A DNA stretch of 35,460 bases from Prolixibacteraceae bacterium (GCA_003516705.1 DPCJ01000069.1:268-35727), one strand, 5' to 3'. Shown: positions 6,900 to 14,903, counted from the first letter of the stretch. Numbers and translations: made by a program. The notes: a model not told the origin generated them from the sequence alone.

Positions 6900-8723
6900 A
6901 TGGAAAATCATCTCGTCATTTCTGCAAATGGCCCCTGGTATGAGTTATTTTATAATCTGGCGTTTATCGTTTGCCTGGTAATCTATTTGTATGAAGGATA
7001 CAGCCGCAAATTTCCGATGCTGAAATGGATTTTTCTGCTCGCCGTTACGCAGTTGCTGTTTATTTTCGGAACAAAGGTGGTTACTTTTTCGGCTGATGAT
7101 TTTTATCTGCTGTTTACCAGTTTTCAGTTGCCTGAAACTCAGAATAAGTCGCTTGCAGGCGGTTTGTTGTTTGGAGGCATTGGTTTTTTCGCCGGAATCG
7201 CTTTTTTACGTTTTAAACAAAATATATCAGATGCTTTTGCGCTGGCGCTTCCAATGGGAATTGCCATCCAAAGATTAGGATGTTTTGCTGCCGGCTGTTG
7301 CCACGGAAGAATCAGCGATTTACCCTGGGCGGTAAAATATCCGGTGCAAACATTACCGCACTTTCATCAATTCAACGATAATCTGATTACACACAGCGAT
7401 TTTCTGTCGCTTCCGGTACATCCGGTTCAATTGTACGAAATGTTGGGATTGCTGGCAGTTGTGGCCGTTATCCTGAAACTTCGCAATTCGTTTAAGGCAA
7501 AAGGCAGTTTGGTTTTATTGTCGTTTATACTGATTTTTGTTGTCAGGTTTGTAGTCGAATTTTTCAGAGATCCGGCCGCACATACTATCGGTGGCGAAAT
7601 GTTTTTTGTGTTTAACACCACTCAACTGGTGCTGCTGCCTTTAACCGTAATCTTTATTTTCATTTTGTGGAAAAATGAAAGAACTTATCATGCAGCGCCT
7701 TCATCAACTGCCGTCGATTTTAGCCCGGCCATTGCTTTTCTTTTGTTTCTGATAATAATAACCTGTTTCAGGGCATTAAAATACTGGTTTACTTTACCCG
7801 AAGTGATAGCTTTGGTGATTAAATTTATTGTGGCCTTCACATTGATTGGAATCCGCCTGTTTCAAAAGCTTTATTATTCGCCATACCGCTGGCTTTATTT
7901 AGCCGGTTTTATACTGCCGGTGGTTTTAACCGCCCAGACTTTTCCCGCAGGTTTACAGGATTCGGTATATGTAAAAAAGTACAAAACCATTAAGATTGGG
8001 ATGGGTACCGGTGATTTCGAAAACAGTTACGAAATTGGTCAGGGTGAAGGATGCGACAGGATAAGCAATACGGAATATTTTCGTCAGCAATATACACTTG
8101 GCGGCGCTGCCTTCGAATTTACCGAAGAACGCCCGGAATTAAAACAACAGTTCAGGTATGGCGCAGAAGCCATGATTGGTAAACACACCGAAACCAGAAT
8201 TTCTGACAATAAGGTAAATAACACCACTTTGTTTGGCCTGACCCCTTATTTGAATTACGATATCAACTGGCTTGGAATGGGTGGAGGTCTGCACATGGGT
8301 AACCTTTCGTTTGCTTATGAAAACACCAGTGATGAAGGCTCGGGGATTCCCCAAACAGGGAGCAACAAAGTTTATGTTTATCCGCAGATTTATTTAAGGG
8401 CAGGACCGCAACGGTGGATTTTTATTGATTACCGCCTGGCCAATCATTTCCCGTCGGCATTTCCCGGAATCAGGCAACAGTTTGGAATTGGCACAGGGCT
8501 TGGCACCGATAACGGAACCAGGTTGCGGCTGGGATACAATACAACCGACATCTATTATTTTACGGGGTATGTTCCCATAAAAAACAAGGTTGTAATTGAA
8601 CCCATGATTCTGTGGGGAAAATCGCCTTTAGACATCACCGGTAAGAATTATTATCAGTTCTCTTTGTCAGTAGGGTATCGTTTTGGCTTTAGCGAAGGCG
8701 AAAGATTAATAAAGAATAATTAA
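6900..8723 (+). CDS. Lgt-like membrane domain fused to a putative outer-membrane beta-barrel
   Basis: Residues 1-260 form a multi-span protein of the prolipoprotein diacylglyceryl transferase family: RLGCFAAGCCHGR (125-137) matches the Lgt RxGxFxxG region with a Cys-rich variant, HPVQLYE (174-180) matches HPxQLYE, and RFVVEFFRDP (216-225) matches the conserved Arg/Glu segment. Canonical Lgt attaches diacylglyceryl to the lipobox Cys of prelipoproteins. Two further helices follow (about 277-320), then a signal-peptide-like stretch YRWLYLAGFILPVVLTAQTF (329-348), then about 240 residues of alternating strands ending YYQFSLSVGYRFGF, like an outer-membrane barrel. Usual Lgt length is about 260-300, so this is a fusion at 607 residues. 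The whole is one uninterrupted frame. Whether the halves separate after cleavage at TAQ-TF is unknown. It may be an Lgt paralogue with altered substrate. Confidence 0.75.
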   Translation: MENHLVISANGPWYELFYNLAFIVCLVIYLYEGYSRKFPMLKWIFLLAVTQLLFIFGTKVVTFSADDFYLLFTSFQLPETQNKSLAGGLLFGGIGFFAGIAFLRFKQNISDAFALALPMGIAIQRLGCFAAGCCHGRISDLPWAVKYPVQTLPHFHQFNDNLITHSDFLSLPVHPVQLYEMLGLLAVVAVILKLRNSFKAKGSLVLLSFILIFVVRFVVEFFRDPAAHTIGGEMFFVFNTTQLVLLPLTVIFIFILWKNERTYHAAPSSTAVDFSPAIAFLLFLIIITCFRALKYWFTLPEVIALVIKFIVAFTLIGIRLFQKLYYSPYRWLYLAGFILPVVLTAQTFPAGLQDSVYVKKYKTIKIGMGTGDFENSYEIGQGEGCDRISNTEYFRQQYTLGGAAFEFTEERPELKQQFRYGAEAMIGKHTETRISDNKVNNTTLFGLTPYLNYDINWLGMGGGLHMGNLSFAYENTSDEGSGIPQTGSNKVYVYPQIYLRAGPQRWIFIDYRLANHFPSAFPGIRQQFGIGTGLGTDNGTRLRLGYNTTDIYYFTGYVPIKNKVVIEPMILWGKSPLDITGKNYYQFSLSVGYRFGFSEGERLIKNN

Positions 8724-9132
8724 TACAACCGGGAGAAGCAATCACTTTTGATTCCGGTTTAAAAGTGGAAGATGCCAGCCGGAATTCATTGGCAGATGCC
8801 TGTCATATCATGCCTTTTGCAGAAAACTGCAACGATTCAGCTAAAAACGGGGTGGCATTTTCGCCCACTTTTCCCCCGGCTCACGCCGATTTGCAGCCGG
8901 TGTGCCATTCGGCAGAATGTAATCTCTGTTTATTCCAAATCTCAAAGATTTCAACCCCTATTCGGGAATCCGTCAGTACGAAAATCAGTCTATCTATCTT
9001 CCGGCAAACGAGCGGTTTTATCCTTCGTGGTTCAGCCTTCGGGAACACCGGAATGGGTTCGGGTTTAACAGGTAAATCTTCTCTATTCCTCCATCCAAGC
9101 CTGTTTCAGCGGTTTTATTCTTTTGTCCGGAA
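8724..9132. other. Intergenic; possible decayed coding fragment at 8923-9075
   Basis: No intact gene is supported. On the plus strand, bases 8923-9075 form a 50-codon open stretch directly after a stop codon, ending in TAA, that reads SLFIPNLKDFNPYSGIRQYE and then a natural-looking continuation rich in aromatic and polar residues. It has no start codon, so it could be the tail of a decayed gene, but could equally be chance. Other frames across 8765-9466 cover the tandem repeat and are not convincing. Confidence 0.25.
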
Positions 9133-9437
9133 GCCTGCCGGGATTGGTCAGAAGGCAAATTTCCTTTCCCATCATAGATATTTCCTTTCCCGGCGAAGTA
9201 ATCCCTTAGGAAATCTCTATAATTTCCTTTCCCGGATGCTTTCCGGGACAGGTCAGAAAGCAAATTTCCTTTCCCATCATAGATATTTCCTTTCCCGGCA
9301 AATAAATCCCTTAGGAAATCTCTATAATTTCCTTTCCCGGATGCTTTCCGGGACAGGTCAGAAGACAAATTTCCTTTCCCGTCGTTATCATTTCCAAACC
9401 CGGAAAGTTGCCGGGAAGGGTAAAAAAATAAATTTCC
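9133..9437. repeat. Tandem array of 105-base units
   Basis: Units start at 9133, 9238 and 9343, exactly 105 bases apart. Units 1 and 2 are nearly identical; unit 3 matches for about 40 bases and then drifts. Within them ATTTCCTTTCCC occurs seven times, as AAATTTCCTTTCCCATC, ATATTTCCTTTCCCGG and ATAATTTCCTTTCCCGG in turn. The unit also contains the small palindrome GGAAAT-CTCTATA-ATTTCC. Because 105 is divisible by three, long frames stay open on both strands (minus-strand repeats read GKGN), but neither looks like a real protein. There is no spacer variation, so it is not a CRISPR array. Confidence 0.85.
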
Positions 9438-9548
9438 ATGGGGAGGGGAGAAATTTCCTGTTTTAGAAGTTTGCTGTGGGGTGGGATGGTGGTAAAGGGG
9501 AAAAAGAAAGCCGCCGCCGGCAATAAAACGGCTCTTTTGTGTGTGCAA

Positions 9549-9905
9549 TCAATCAGTTGGAGGAGGATTTTTTCCCTTACCCGTGATTTTCCGTAGTTTT
9601 TTAATTTCAATGAGCAGGTTGTCTTTTTTACCCAACAAACCTGCTACCAAATCAACCGTTGCCGAAGCATTGGTGTAGGCTTTTAACAATTTTTCCTGAG
9701 CATTCCGTGTGGCATCTTTTGCTTTGGCAACTGCCTCGCGTTGTTGTCCTTCAGCCTGGTCCGACTGAGTCATTTCATCTTTTAATTCTGCAATTTTTGC
9801 AGTAGGATCGTACCCTTTTTGGGTAATCAGTGCGGCGTTCTGTTCGAGAATCACCAAAAATTGCGCAATAAAATCGCGTCGTTTGGAATCATTTAATCCA
9901 GACAT
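9549..9905 (-). CDS. Small helical protein of unknown function
   Basis: The 118-residue product starts MSGLNDSKRRDFIAQFLVIL and is almost entirely helical, with a charged Ala/Gln/Glu/Lys-rich middle (residues about 45-80, EMTQSDQAEGQQREAVAKAK) that could form a coiled coil. It ends in a basic, proline-rich tail. No signal peptide or membrane helix is present. From memory, similar proteins with GYDPTxKIAELK and VDLVxGLLGK motifs occur in Bacteroidota without a known function. It lies 3' of the membrane-anchored protein and C25-like protease genes, all on the minus strand, but a 393-base gap suggests its own promoter. Confidence 0.7.
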   Translation of the reverse strand: MSGLNDSKRRDFIAQFLVILEQNAALITQKGYDPTAKIAELKDEMTQSDQAEGQQREAVAKAKDATRNAQEKLLKAYTNASATVDLVAGLLGKKDNLLIEIKKLRKITGKGKNPPPTD

Positions 9906-10298
9906 TTTTAAATTTGTTTTAATTGTGTTTAATTATTTATAATTAATCTCACTGGCCATCCGTTTGCTTGCCGGCGCGGGTGGCTTTTTTTTGCGTTTTG
10001 GTAAATAAAAAATGGTTGTTTATTTATGTTTGTTTTCTCATTTGTTCCGGGTTCTTTCCAATCAATGGTTTTGTTTTTTCCTCAAGGGCTTCGGTTGATT
10101 TTAATTTACCGACAATTTAAGAAAAAAAATATTGCGTGTCAATAGGTTAAGCTACATTGTTTTGGGGTGCTGTTTGCCCTGCAGTTTTTGTGACTAAAAC
10201 GGCCTTTAGGTGTTGCCGGTTGGCAGGCGGGCGGATGAATGCATGATGGGCTGTAACCTTGAAAAACAGTACAGCGGACAGAAAGCGGGTTACATTAT
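9906..10298. other. Intergenic region, nothing supported
   Basis: This stretch holds AT-rich sequence 5' of the helical-protein gene and a GC-richer part (10147-10298) lying 3' of the next gene. Frames here either overlap the neighbouring gene in the wrong frame or lack start codons. No terminator hairpin or RNA was recognised. Confidence 0.4.
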
Positions 10299-10904
10299 TT
10301 ATGGGGTTTTCCGTAGGGTAAGCACTTCGATGGTTTGATACGGATTGCCGTTGATGTCGGTTGCTGTATTGATAAACCCCTGAACATCGATGGAATCGGT
10401 TTGATTTGGCGTAAAACCCTCCCACGAAAAGTCGTCGGAGCAGAGTTTTCCGTTTTTCAGCAAAAACAGGGTATTGTTACCGGTTTTTACGGCAGCTGCC
10501 ATACCCGGCAAGCATGGTTTTGTGAGGCAAGGATTGGCTGCAACCAGAAAAGTTCCGTGCAGGGTGGTGGTTTTTTGTTTCACAGGTTTTGGTTTTTTAT
10601 GGGTAAAACGGGTAAGGGTATCGGGGGCAAATGGTGCGACACCGGAAACCCGGTGTCGCACTGTTGCACCATTCGTTGTATCGGTCAGGTCACGGGGGAT
10701 AGGTGCTGCGGGCACAATCACCACGGGCAAAACCGACAGAACAACTATTGTAAATAATATGAATAATATAATGACGTATTTGCTAACATCACCCCTATAT
10801 CCCCTCAAGGGGAGAATCGCTGTTAACTTGAGCTGAAATAAGCTTGCAAGAAATACCCCCTTGAGGGGGCAGGGGGTGAGTAGATACGACATTATAGTTC
10901 CCAT
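10299..10904 (-). CDS. Membrane-anchored or exported protein of unknown function
   Basis: The conserved-looking part begins with a single hydrophobic segment, SKYVIILFILFTIVVLSVLP (about residues 41-60 of the longest frame), followed by an exported domain with a Thr/Lys/Pro linker (TRFTHKKPKPVKQK) and a domain ending QGFINTATDINGNPYQTIEV. The domain is unknown to me. The first 40 codons are odd: they are translated from an inverted repeat (10789-10879), so the N-terminus MSYLLTPCPLKG is repeat-derived. No ATG lies in frame between the repeat and the hydrophobic segment, so the true start is uncertain. It follows the C25-like gene by 39 bases on the same strand and may be its partner. Confidence 0.5.
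   Translation of the reverse strand: MGTIMSYLLTPCPLKGVFLASLFQLKLTAILPLRGYRGDVSKYVIILFILFTIVVLSVLPVVIVPAAPIPRDLTDTTNGATVRHRVSGVAPFAPDTLTRFTHKKPKPVKQKTTTLHGTFLVAANPCLTKPCLPGMAAAVKTGNNTLFLLKNGKLCSDDFSWEGFTPNQTDSIDVQGFINTATDINGNPYQTIEVLTLRKTP
10789..10879. repeat. CCCTCAAGGGG inverted repeat
   Basis: Left arm TCACCCCTATATCCCCTCAA plus GGGG (10789-10814) and right arm CCCCCTTGAGGGGGCAGGGG plus GTGA (10856-10879) are inverted copies with a few mismatches, around a 41-base loop. Each arm also contains its own CCCTCAAGGGG mini-hairpin. I believe this type is frequent between genes in Bacteroidota. Here it sits in frame inside the 5' end of the membrane-anchored protein gene. Confidence 0.65.
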
Positions 10905-10943
10905 AACTTAATGGTTCTCATCGCAAAAACAGTGTATTGCAAA

Positions 10944-12536
10944 TTACACGGTGTATTTAAAATAACGCCAGTCGCTCCACGGGCACATGATGCTTCCGGC
11001 TTTAACCCTGACACGCCAGCGGCCGCGTTGTGCTCCCACAAAGAAGTGTTCGAACACCGGATCGGTCAGCGGCCCCGATACCAGCCAGGTACGCCCTGTT
11101 TCGGCCGACCATTTTCCGGCAGTACGTGCGCCAAATGCATCGATTTCGATGTAATACCTTACAGTGGTATTGGGCAGATAGACGGGGTACCACCTGAAGA
11201 TGGTCCTCCGCGGATAATGGTTAAAGGTTTGGTTATTGAAGGGTTGCTGCAAAACGGGGACAACACCGCTCCACCAGTTGATGGTGGGGTCGCCCAGCAG
11301 CACCATGCCATAATACCATTGAATTTCGTTCAGTTCGTGGGTGGTTCCAAGTCCGTTCCACCAGGCTGTATAGGCATCGCCGATTACTTTTCCGGCGGCC
11401 ATAGGGCCGTAGAAGTTTTCGAAGAGCAGCATCGATCCGGTTTTTGTACTTCCAACGGCAGCAAGTCCGTTGCTTGAGTAGCCACCGGGTTTGTCGAAGA
11501 TGTACCATCCGCCCATGTATTCGGCCTGTGTAAAGCGTGCGTTGCTGCAGGCAAACAGGTTGTAGAAATAGGCGTTGGGCGGATTGGTGTCGCGCAGGTA
11601 GGTGTTTGGAATCCATTCGCTCGATTCGCCGGGTACTTTAAACGAGTGACCGTTGGGCGAAGAGTGGGCGCAAATCTGTGCCCAGCCGCGGTGTTCGTTG
11701 ATTTCGATTTTGTAACGGTCACCATCGGTGGTGGTTGGGTCGTTAATCACTTCGATGTTGGCCGCCGGAAACATGAGGTCGAAGGCACAATCGTGGAAGT
11801 GTTCCCAGTCGTCGTCAACATAGGCAAGCGCACGGTTTGAGTATCCTCCAAGCCCTTTCCTGAACCGGTGGTTGCGGTTGAAATAGTCGTTGATTAATGC
11901 AGCATTGTTCCCATTTTGGTCGGGAGTCCACATCCGTCCGACCCAGATTTCGGGATTCAGGTTACCGGTGTGCGTGCTGAATTTTCCATCGCCATCGGGG
12001 TCAGTCCAGGTACCGTTGGTATCCATGTAGAACAAGTCGCACGGAAATTCGGCAGCCCCGTGAAAATCGTTACTCATTTCGTACCAGGCAACCGGCAGGT
12101 TTCCCACAAAAACGACACCTTTTACAGGCATTTTGCTTTTAATGAAGTTGCGCAAATGTACCGGCGACCCGTTGTGGTAGCGGTACACATCGGCATAGAA
12201 TCCTTCGTAAGCCAAATCCATCACATATTGAGTAATGGATGCGCTGATGGCCGGATACAGATCGTAATTTACAATCACCAGCATTTTCCCTTTCGGGTAA
12301 TGAATGGATGTGTAAGTGTTCAGATGAGCCAAATCAGCCGGAAATACAGGCCTGGCAACTTTCAGTGAGGTAACAGGCAGCAGAATGCCTGAGATTGCCT
12401 TGAAATCGGTGAATGTTTGCAGTTTCAGGTTTAGCTTGTCGGTAAACTGAAGATTTGTGACTGTTCTGTAGTCGATTTTAAATCTTCTGATTTGATTGAC
12501 CTTTGTTAAATTGATTTTTGAAAATTCTTCGGGCAT
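10944..12536 (-). CDS. C25 (gingipain-like) caspase-fold protease-like protein
   Basis: The 530-residue protein has the layout of peptidase family C25 (clan CD, caspase fold): GKMLVIVNYD early strand (83-92), VKGVVFVGN (138-146), FYMDTNGTWTDPDGDG (169-184), PEIWVGRM (195-202), candidate catalytic His291/His297 in CAHSSPNGHSF, candidate catalytic Cys330 in NLFACSNARF, and the closing YYGMVLLGDPTIN (408-420). A fibronectin-like domain follows (about 425-530). Unlike secreted gingipain relatives, no N-terminal signal peptide and no T9SS sorting domain is visible; it begins MPEEFSKINLTKVNQI. It could therefore be cytoplasmic, or the true N-terminus is elsewhere. An AGGAGG ribosome binding site (12550-12545) fixes this start. 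The specificity and target are unknown. Confidence 0.8.
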   Translation of the reverse strand: MPEEFSKINLTKVNQIRRFKIDYRTVTNLQFTDKLNLKLQTFTDFKAISGILLPVTSLKVARPVFPADLAHLNTYTSIHYPKGKMLVIVNYDLYPAISASITQYVMDLAYEGFYADVYRYHNGSPVHLRNFIKSKMPVKGVVFVGNLPVAWYEMSNDFHGAAEFPCDLFYMDTNGTWTDPDGDGKFSTHTGNLNPEIWVGRMWTPDQNGNNAALINDYFNRNHRFRKGLGGYSNRALAYVDDDWEHFHDCAFDLMFPAANIEVINDPTTTDGDRYKIEINEHRGWAQICAHSSPNGHSFKVPGESSEWIPNTYLRDTNPPNAYFYNLFACSNARFTQAEYMGGWYIFDKPGGYSSNGLAAVGSTKTGSMLLFENFYGPMAAGKVIGDAYTAWWNGLGTTHELNEIQWYYGMVLLGDPTINWWSGVVPVLQQPFNNQTFNHYPRRTIFRWYPVYLPNTTVRYYIEIDAFGARTAGKWSAETGRTWLVSGPLTDPVFEHFFVGAQRGRWRVRVKAGSIMCPWSDWRYFKYTV

Positions 12537-12544
12537 TTTAATTT

Positions 12545-12550
12545 CCTCCT
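12545..12550 (-). promoter_or_regulatory. Strong Shine-Dalgarno for the C25-like gene
   Basis: On the minus strand AAGGAGGAAATTAAAATG places AGGAGG eight bases before the ATG. Strong Shine-Dalgarno sequences are uncommon in Bacteroidota and most genes here lack one, so it supports the chosen start and hence the absence of a signal peptide. Confidence 0.6.
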
Positions 12551-13128
12551 TAAATTGAATTTTTAATAATTAACTCTCACGCTGTACCGGTTTACCAGTG
12601 TCGGTTTCAAATTCCCGGGTGTTTTGCCGGTAGTTGTATACCATGAATAAAACAGGGATTGAAAAAGACCTTGCTTTGGTAAACAGCGGTTAAAAAATTG
12701 TCTTACTTCCTGAATTAACCTCCTTTCTTTTAACGTATTAATCACTCAAAAACATATCAGTTGCGGGCATTACATGCCTCATCGGTATTGCCGTAACAAC
12801 AGGATATAATTCTGGATTTAAGACTTACTTAATTGTATCAGATTGATTTTGTGCTGAAACAATTTACAACAAATGTGAATGCAGCGCAAGCATTTTTTAT
12901 GTCTGCAGCGATGAATGCTTTAATAAAACTATGTTGAATAACCTTTATTTATGAGCAATAACAACACATTCGCAAGTTCTTAACACAATTTTCAGGTTTG
13001 AAAACTTTTGCTTTTTCATGTATTTTATTCCGCCCGGTATGCGGGCATCGACCCTGAAGGTTGTGTGTATGCCGATGGTGTAATTGTTTAGTAAAATTTT
13101 TTTGACTAAAGTTTGTTTGCAGCACAGC
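12551..13128. other. Intergenic region upstream of the C25-like gene
   Basis: No supported gene. A GTG-started 60-codon frame on the minus strand (12745-12563) has no family resemblance. A short inverted pair, AAGCATT and AATGCTT (around 12889-12920), brackets two TGCAGCG copies. The promoter of the C25-like gene should be in this stretch, but no clear TAnnTTTG element was found. Confidence 0.35.
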
Positions 13129-13230
13129 AAAATTTCCCCTCCTGCCTGAGGCACGAAGGATAGGAGGGGTGGCTGAGTTGCCAAAGTTTGTTTGGAACAA
13201 AAATTATGATACTCAGCCGGGGTGGTTGTA
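13129..13230. repeat. Left direct repeat flanking the DUF559 gene
   Basis: It reads AAAATTTCCCCTCCT, then a hairpin closing on AGGAGGGG, then TGGCTGAGTTG, a variable stretch, and AAAAATTATGATACTCAGCC followed by GGGGTGGTT. It therefore contains two stem pairs: CCCCTCCT/AGGAGGGG and GGCTGAG (13171-13177)/CTCAGCC (13212-13218). The same order of elements recurs in direct orientation at 13762-13852, on the other side of the nuclease gene. Confidence 0.8.
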
Positions 13231-13265
13231 TATCTTCAAAATACAACATAACTTTAAAACAAAAA

Positions 13266-13643
13266 ATGCAACCACTCCACAACAGAACCGACATGAAACC
13301 CATCCGAAAATACCTTCGGAATCATGCTACTTCAGCTGAAGCTACACTTTGGACGATATTGAAAAATAAACAGGTTGGAGGTTTAAAATTCAGAAGACAG
13401 AACTCAATCGGGAAGTTTGTAACAGACTTTTACTGTCCGGTTTTGCATTTGGCCGTTGAATTGGATGGCGAACCTCATGCTACTCCGGCAGGAATTGAAA
13501 AAGATATAAAACGCGACAGATACCTGAATGACAATGGGATTACGGTTTTCAGGTATGAGAACCGGTGGGTGTTTGAATACCCTGATGTGATTAAAAATGA
13601 TATTCTTGAATTTGCAAAACAGAAAGGAATAATAAGAGAATAG
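13266..13643 (+). CDS. DUF559 family endonuclease-like protein
   Basis: This 125-residue protein belongs to the DUF559 family, small single-domain relatives of the PD-(D/E)XK/Vsr-type endonucleases. I chose the ATG at 13266 because family members usually open with LHNRTxMKPxxRxLRxxxTxAE, matched here by PLHNRTDMKPIRKYLRNHAT. The candidate active site is intact: Asp54 in VTDFYCP and Glu65 with Asp67 in AVELDGEPHA, with conserved RYENRWVFE near residues 96-104. The gene is closely bracketed by two direct repeats and its longer upstream frame (from 13188) runs into the left repeat. Function is unproven; the packaging suggests a small mobile unit, perhaps with the nuclease promoting spread. Confidence 0.85.
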   Translation: MQPLHNRTDMKPIRKYLRNHATSAEATLWTILKNKQVGGLKFRRQNSIGKFVTDFYCPVLHLAVELDGEPHATPAGIEKDIKRDRYLNDNGITVFRYENRWVFEYPDVIKNDILEFAKQKGIIRE

Positions 13644-13898
13644 TGCACCACCACCTCGTCTTCCGGCTCGTACCTCACCGGAATCCACTCCTCCTTCAAG
13701 GAGGAGAAATTTTCGTGCTCAAATAATATTTATTGCTAAAAAACATGGTTACGGCAGTTTCAAAATTTCCCCTCCTTTTTTTTGAAGGAGGGGTGGCTGA
13801 GTTGAAGAAGTTGATTTGGAGTAAAAATTATGATTCTCAGCCGGGGTGGTTACAAATGATTGTGCACCACCACCTCCCCAAGGGCTGTATTCTGGCTG
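13643..13898. repeat. Right-hand repeat cluster flanking the DUF559 gene
   Basis: The direct repeat at 13762-13852 copies 13129-13230: AAAATTTCCCCTCC, a CCTCC/GGAGG hairpin, GGCTGAG (13795-13801), AAAAATTATGATTCTCAGCC (CTCAGCC at 13836-13842) and GGGGTGGTTA. A second smaller repeat, GTGCACCACCACCTC, occurs right at the gene's stop (13643-13657) and again after the right repeat (13862-13876), so two repeat types alternate. CTCCTCCTTCAAGGAGGAG (from 13687) forms a further hairpin. There is no gene between 13644 and 13898. Confidence 0.75.
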
Positions 13899-14900
13899 TC
13901 AGTAAATGGCAAAATAACGGGCAACCTGCATAAATGCCGATGCAAGCAATAACATGGAAAAGAGCAGTTCGCTCCAGAAAGTTGAAGTTATTGTTGAAAA
14001 GAGATTGGCTATAAGAAACGAAACAGGAATAAACGAGATGACAAGAATTTCCTGCGATGTGGCCGGAACGAGTGCAAAACTGAGCATTGCAAAAACAAAG
14101 AGGATAAATAAAACCTGGAAATATTTCCGGGTGCTCACCTTGCTTGAGTCATACAACTGCAGCATTTTAAAGCTGCCGATAATGGTAAGAAGTGCAATAA
14201 CTCCGGCGTAACCCAACAGCAGGTAGTTTTTGCTGAAATGATTCACCGGGGTGAGGATGTTGTTGCCAAAAATGGTAATTGCCTCCGGAATACGGTCGGT
14301 GAAAAACAGGTAGCTGAAACCAAAAAGCCACGGCACAAGAAACCCGATAAATAATGCAAAATAGTCGCGGAACTGTGGTTCGCGGCGCAAAGCCGAAACG
14401 GCAATAAAAAACGCCGGCAGCAGCGCCACCAAGTTAAAATAAAACAGCGAGCCGATACTCAGAAACAACCCTGCATTAAAAAAGTGGGTTACAGGTTCGG
14501 GGTTGTTAAAGGCCGAAAAAATGCTGTAAATCGAAAGCATCAATAAAATAGCAGCGAGATAAACCGGGTGTAAAGTATGCATCGGCGTGAGACCGCCAGC
14601 CAGCAGAATAAAAACCAGCGCCGGCAGTTTTGTTCGGATTTTGATAAGCGAAAAACTGATGTTAATTTGCTGAATCAGAAATGCCACAAACAAAACAATG
14701 GTCAGCGACAGCGCCACCTGCAACAGCGGCAAATGCTGCGTTACCGAATAAATGGGTGAATAAAGCAAATCTTTATACTCGCCTTCGAAAAATGTATAAC
14801 CAAACGGACTCATAAACGACTGCAGCCAAAGCAAAACAGCGATTACCAGGTAAACAATATTTACCAGTGGGCCCTGCGATTTTAAAGATTTCAGTATCAT
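13899..14900 (-). CDS. DUF6427-type polytopic membrane protein
   Basis: A 333-residue inner-membrane protein with about ten to eleven predicted helices and little soluble sequence. The opening MILKSLKSQG followed by a first helix, a loop with FFEGEYKDLLYSPIY and repeated FFNAG/NNPEP-type loops are what I associate with the Bacteroidota DUF6427 family. The function of that family is unknown; from memory, its genes often sit beside purine or cell-wall genes. The ATG starts three bases after the purD stop codon, so the two are translated from one message. No active-site-like residues stand out. Confidence 0.7.
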   Translation of the reverse strand: MILKSLKSQGPLVNIVYLVIAVLLWLQSFMSPFGYTFFEGEYKDLLYSPIYSVTQHLPLLQVALSLTIVLFVAFLIQQINISFSLIKIRTKLPALVFILLAGGLTPMHTLHPVYLAAILLMLSIYSIFSAFNNPEPVTHFFNAGLFLSIGSLFYFNLVALLPAFFIAVSALRREPQFRDYFALFIGFLVPWLFGFSYLFFTDRIPEAITIFGNNILTPVNHFSKNYLLLGYAGVIALLTIIGSFKMLQLYDSSKVSTRKYFQVLFILFVFAMLSFALVPATSQEILVISFIPVSFLIANLFSTITSTFWSELLFSMLLLASAFMQVARYFAIY

Positions 14901-14903
14901 GGT

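Noticed and set aside
9133..9437. CRISPR array
   Set aside because: Units are 105 bases with no variable spacers and no cas genes nearby.
8765..9466. Long plus-strand frame over the array
   Set aside because: Same reason; the composition is repetitive and unlike the genes nearby.
9018..9548. Long minus-strand frame with GKGN repeats
   Set aside because: It is a by-product of the 105-base tandem array, has no family resemblance, and its open length follows from the unit being divisible by three.
10147..10425. 92-residue minus-strand frame
   Set aside because: It overlaps the anchored-protein gene in another frame and ends in sequence with no features.
12563..12745. 60-residue minus-strand frame upstream of the C25-like gene
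   Set aside because: Starts with GTG, lacks a ribosome binding site and resembles no known family.
12945..13303. Overlapping minus-strand frames in the left DUF559 repeat
   Set aside because: They lie in repeat sequence and the hairpin, and look like shadows of the repeat.
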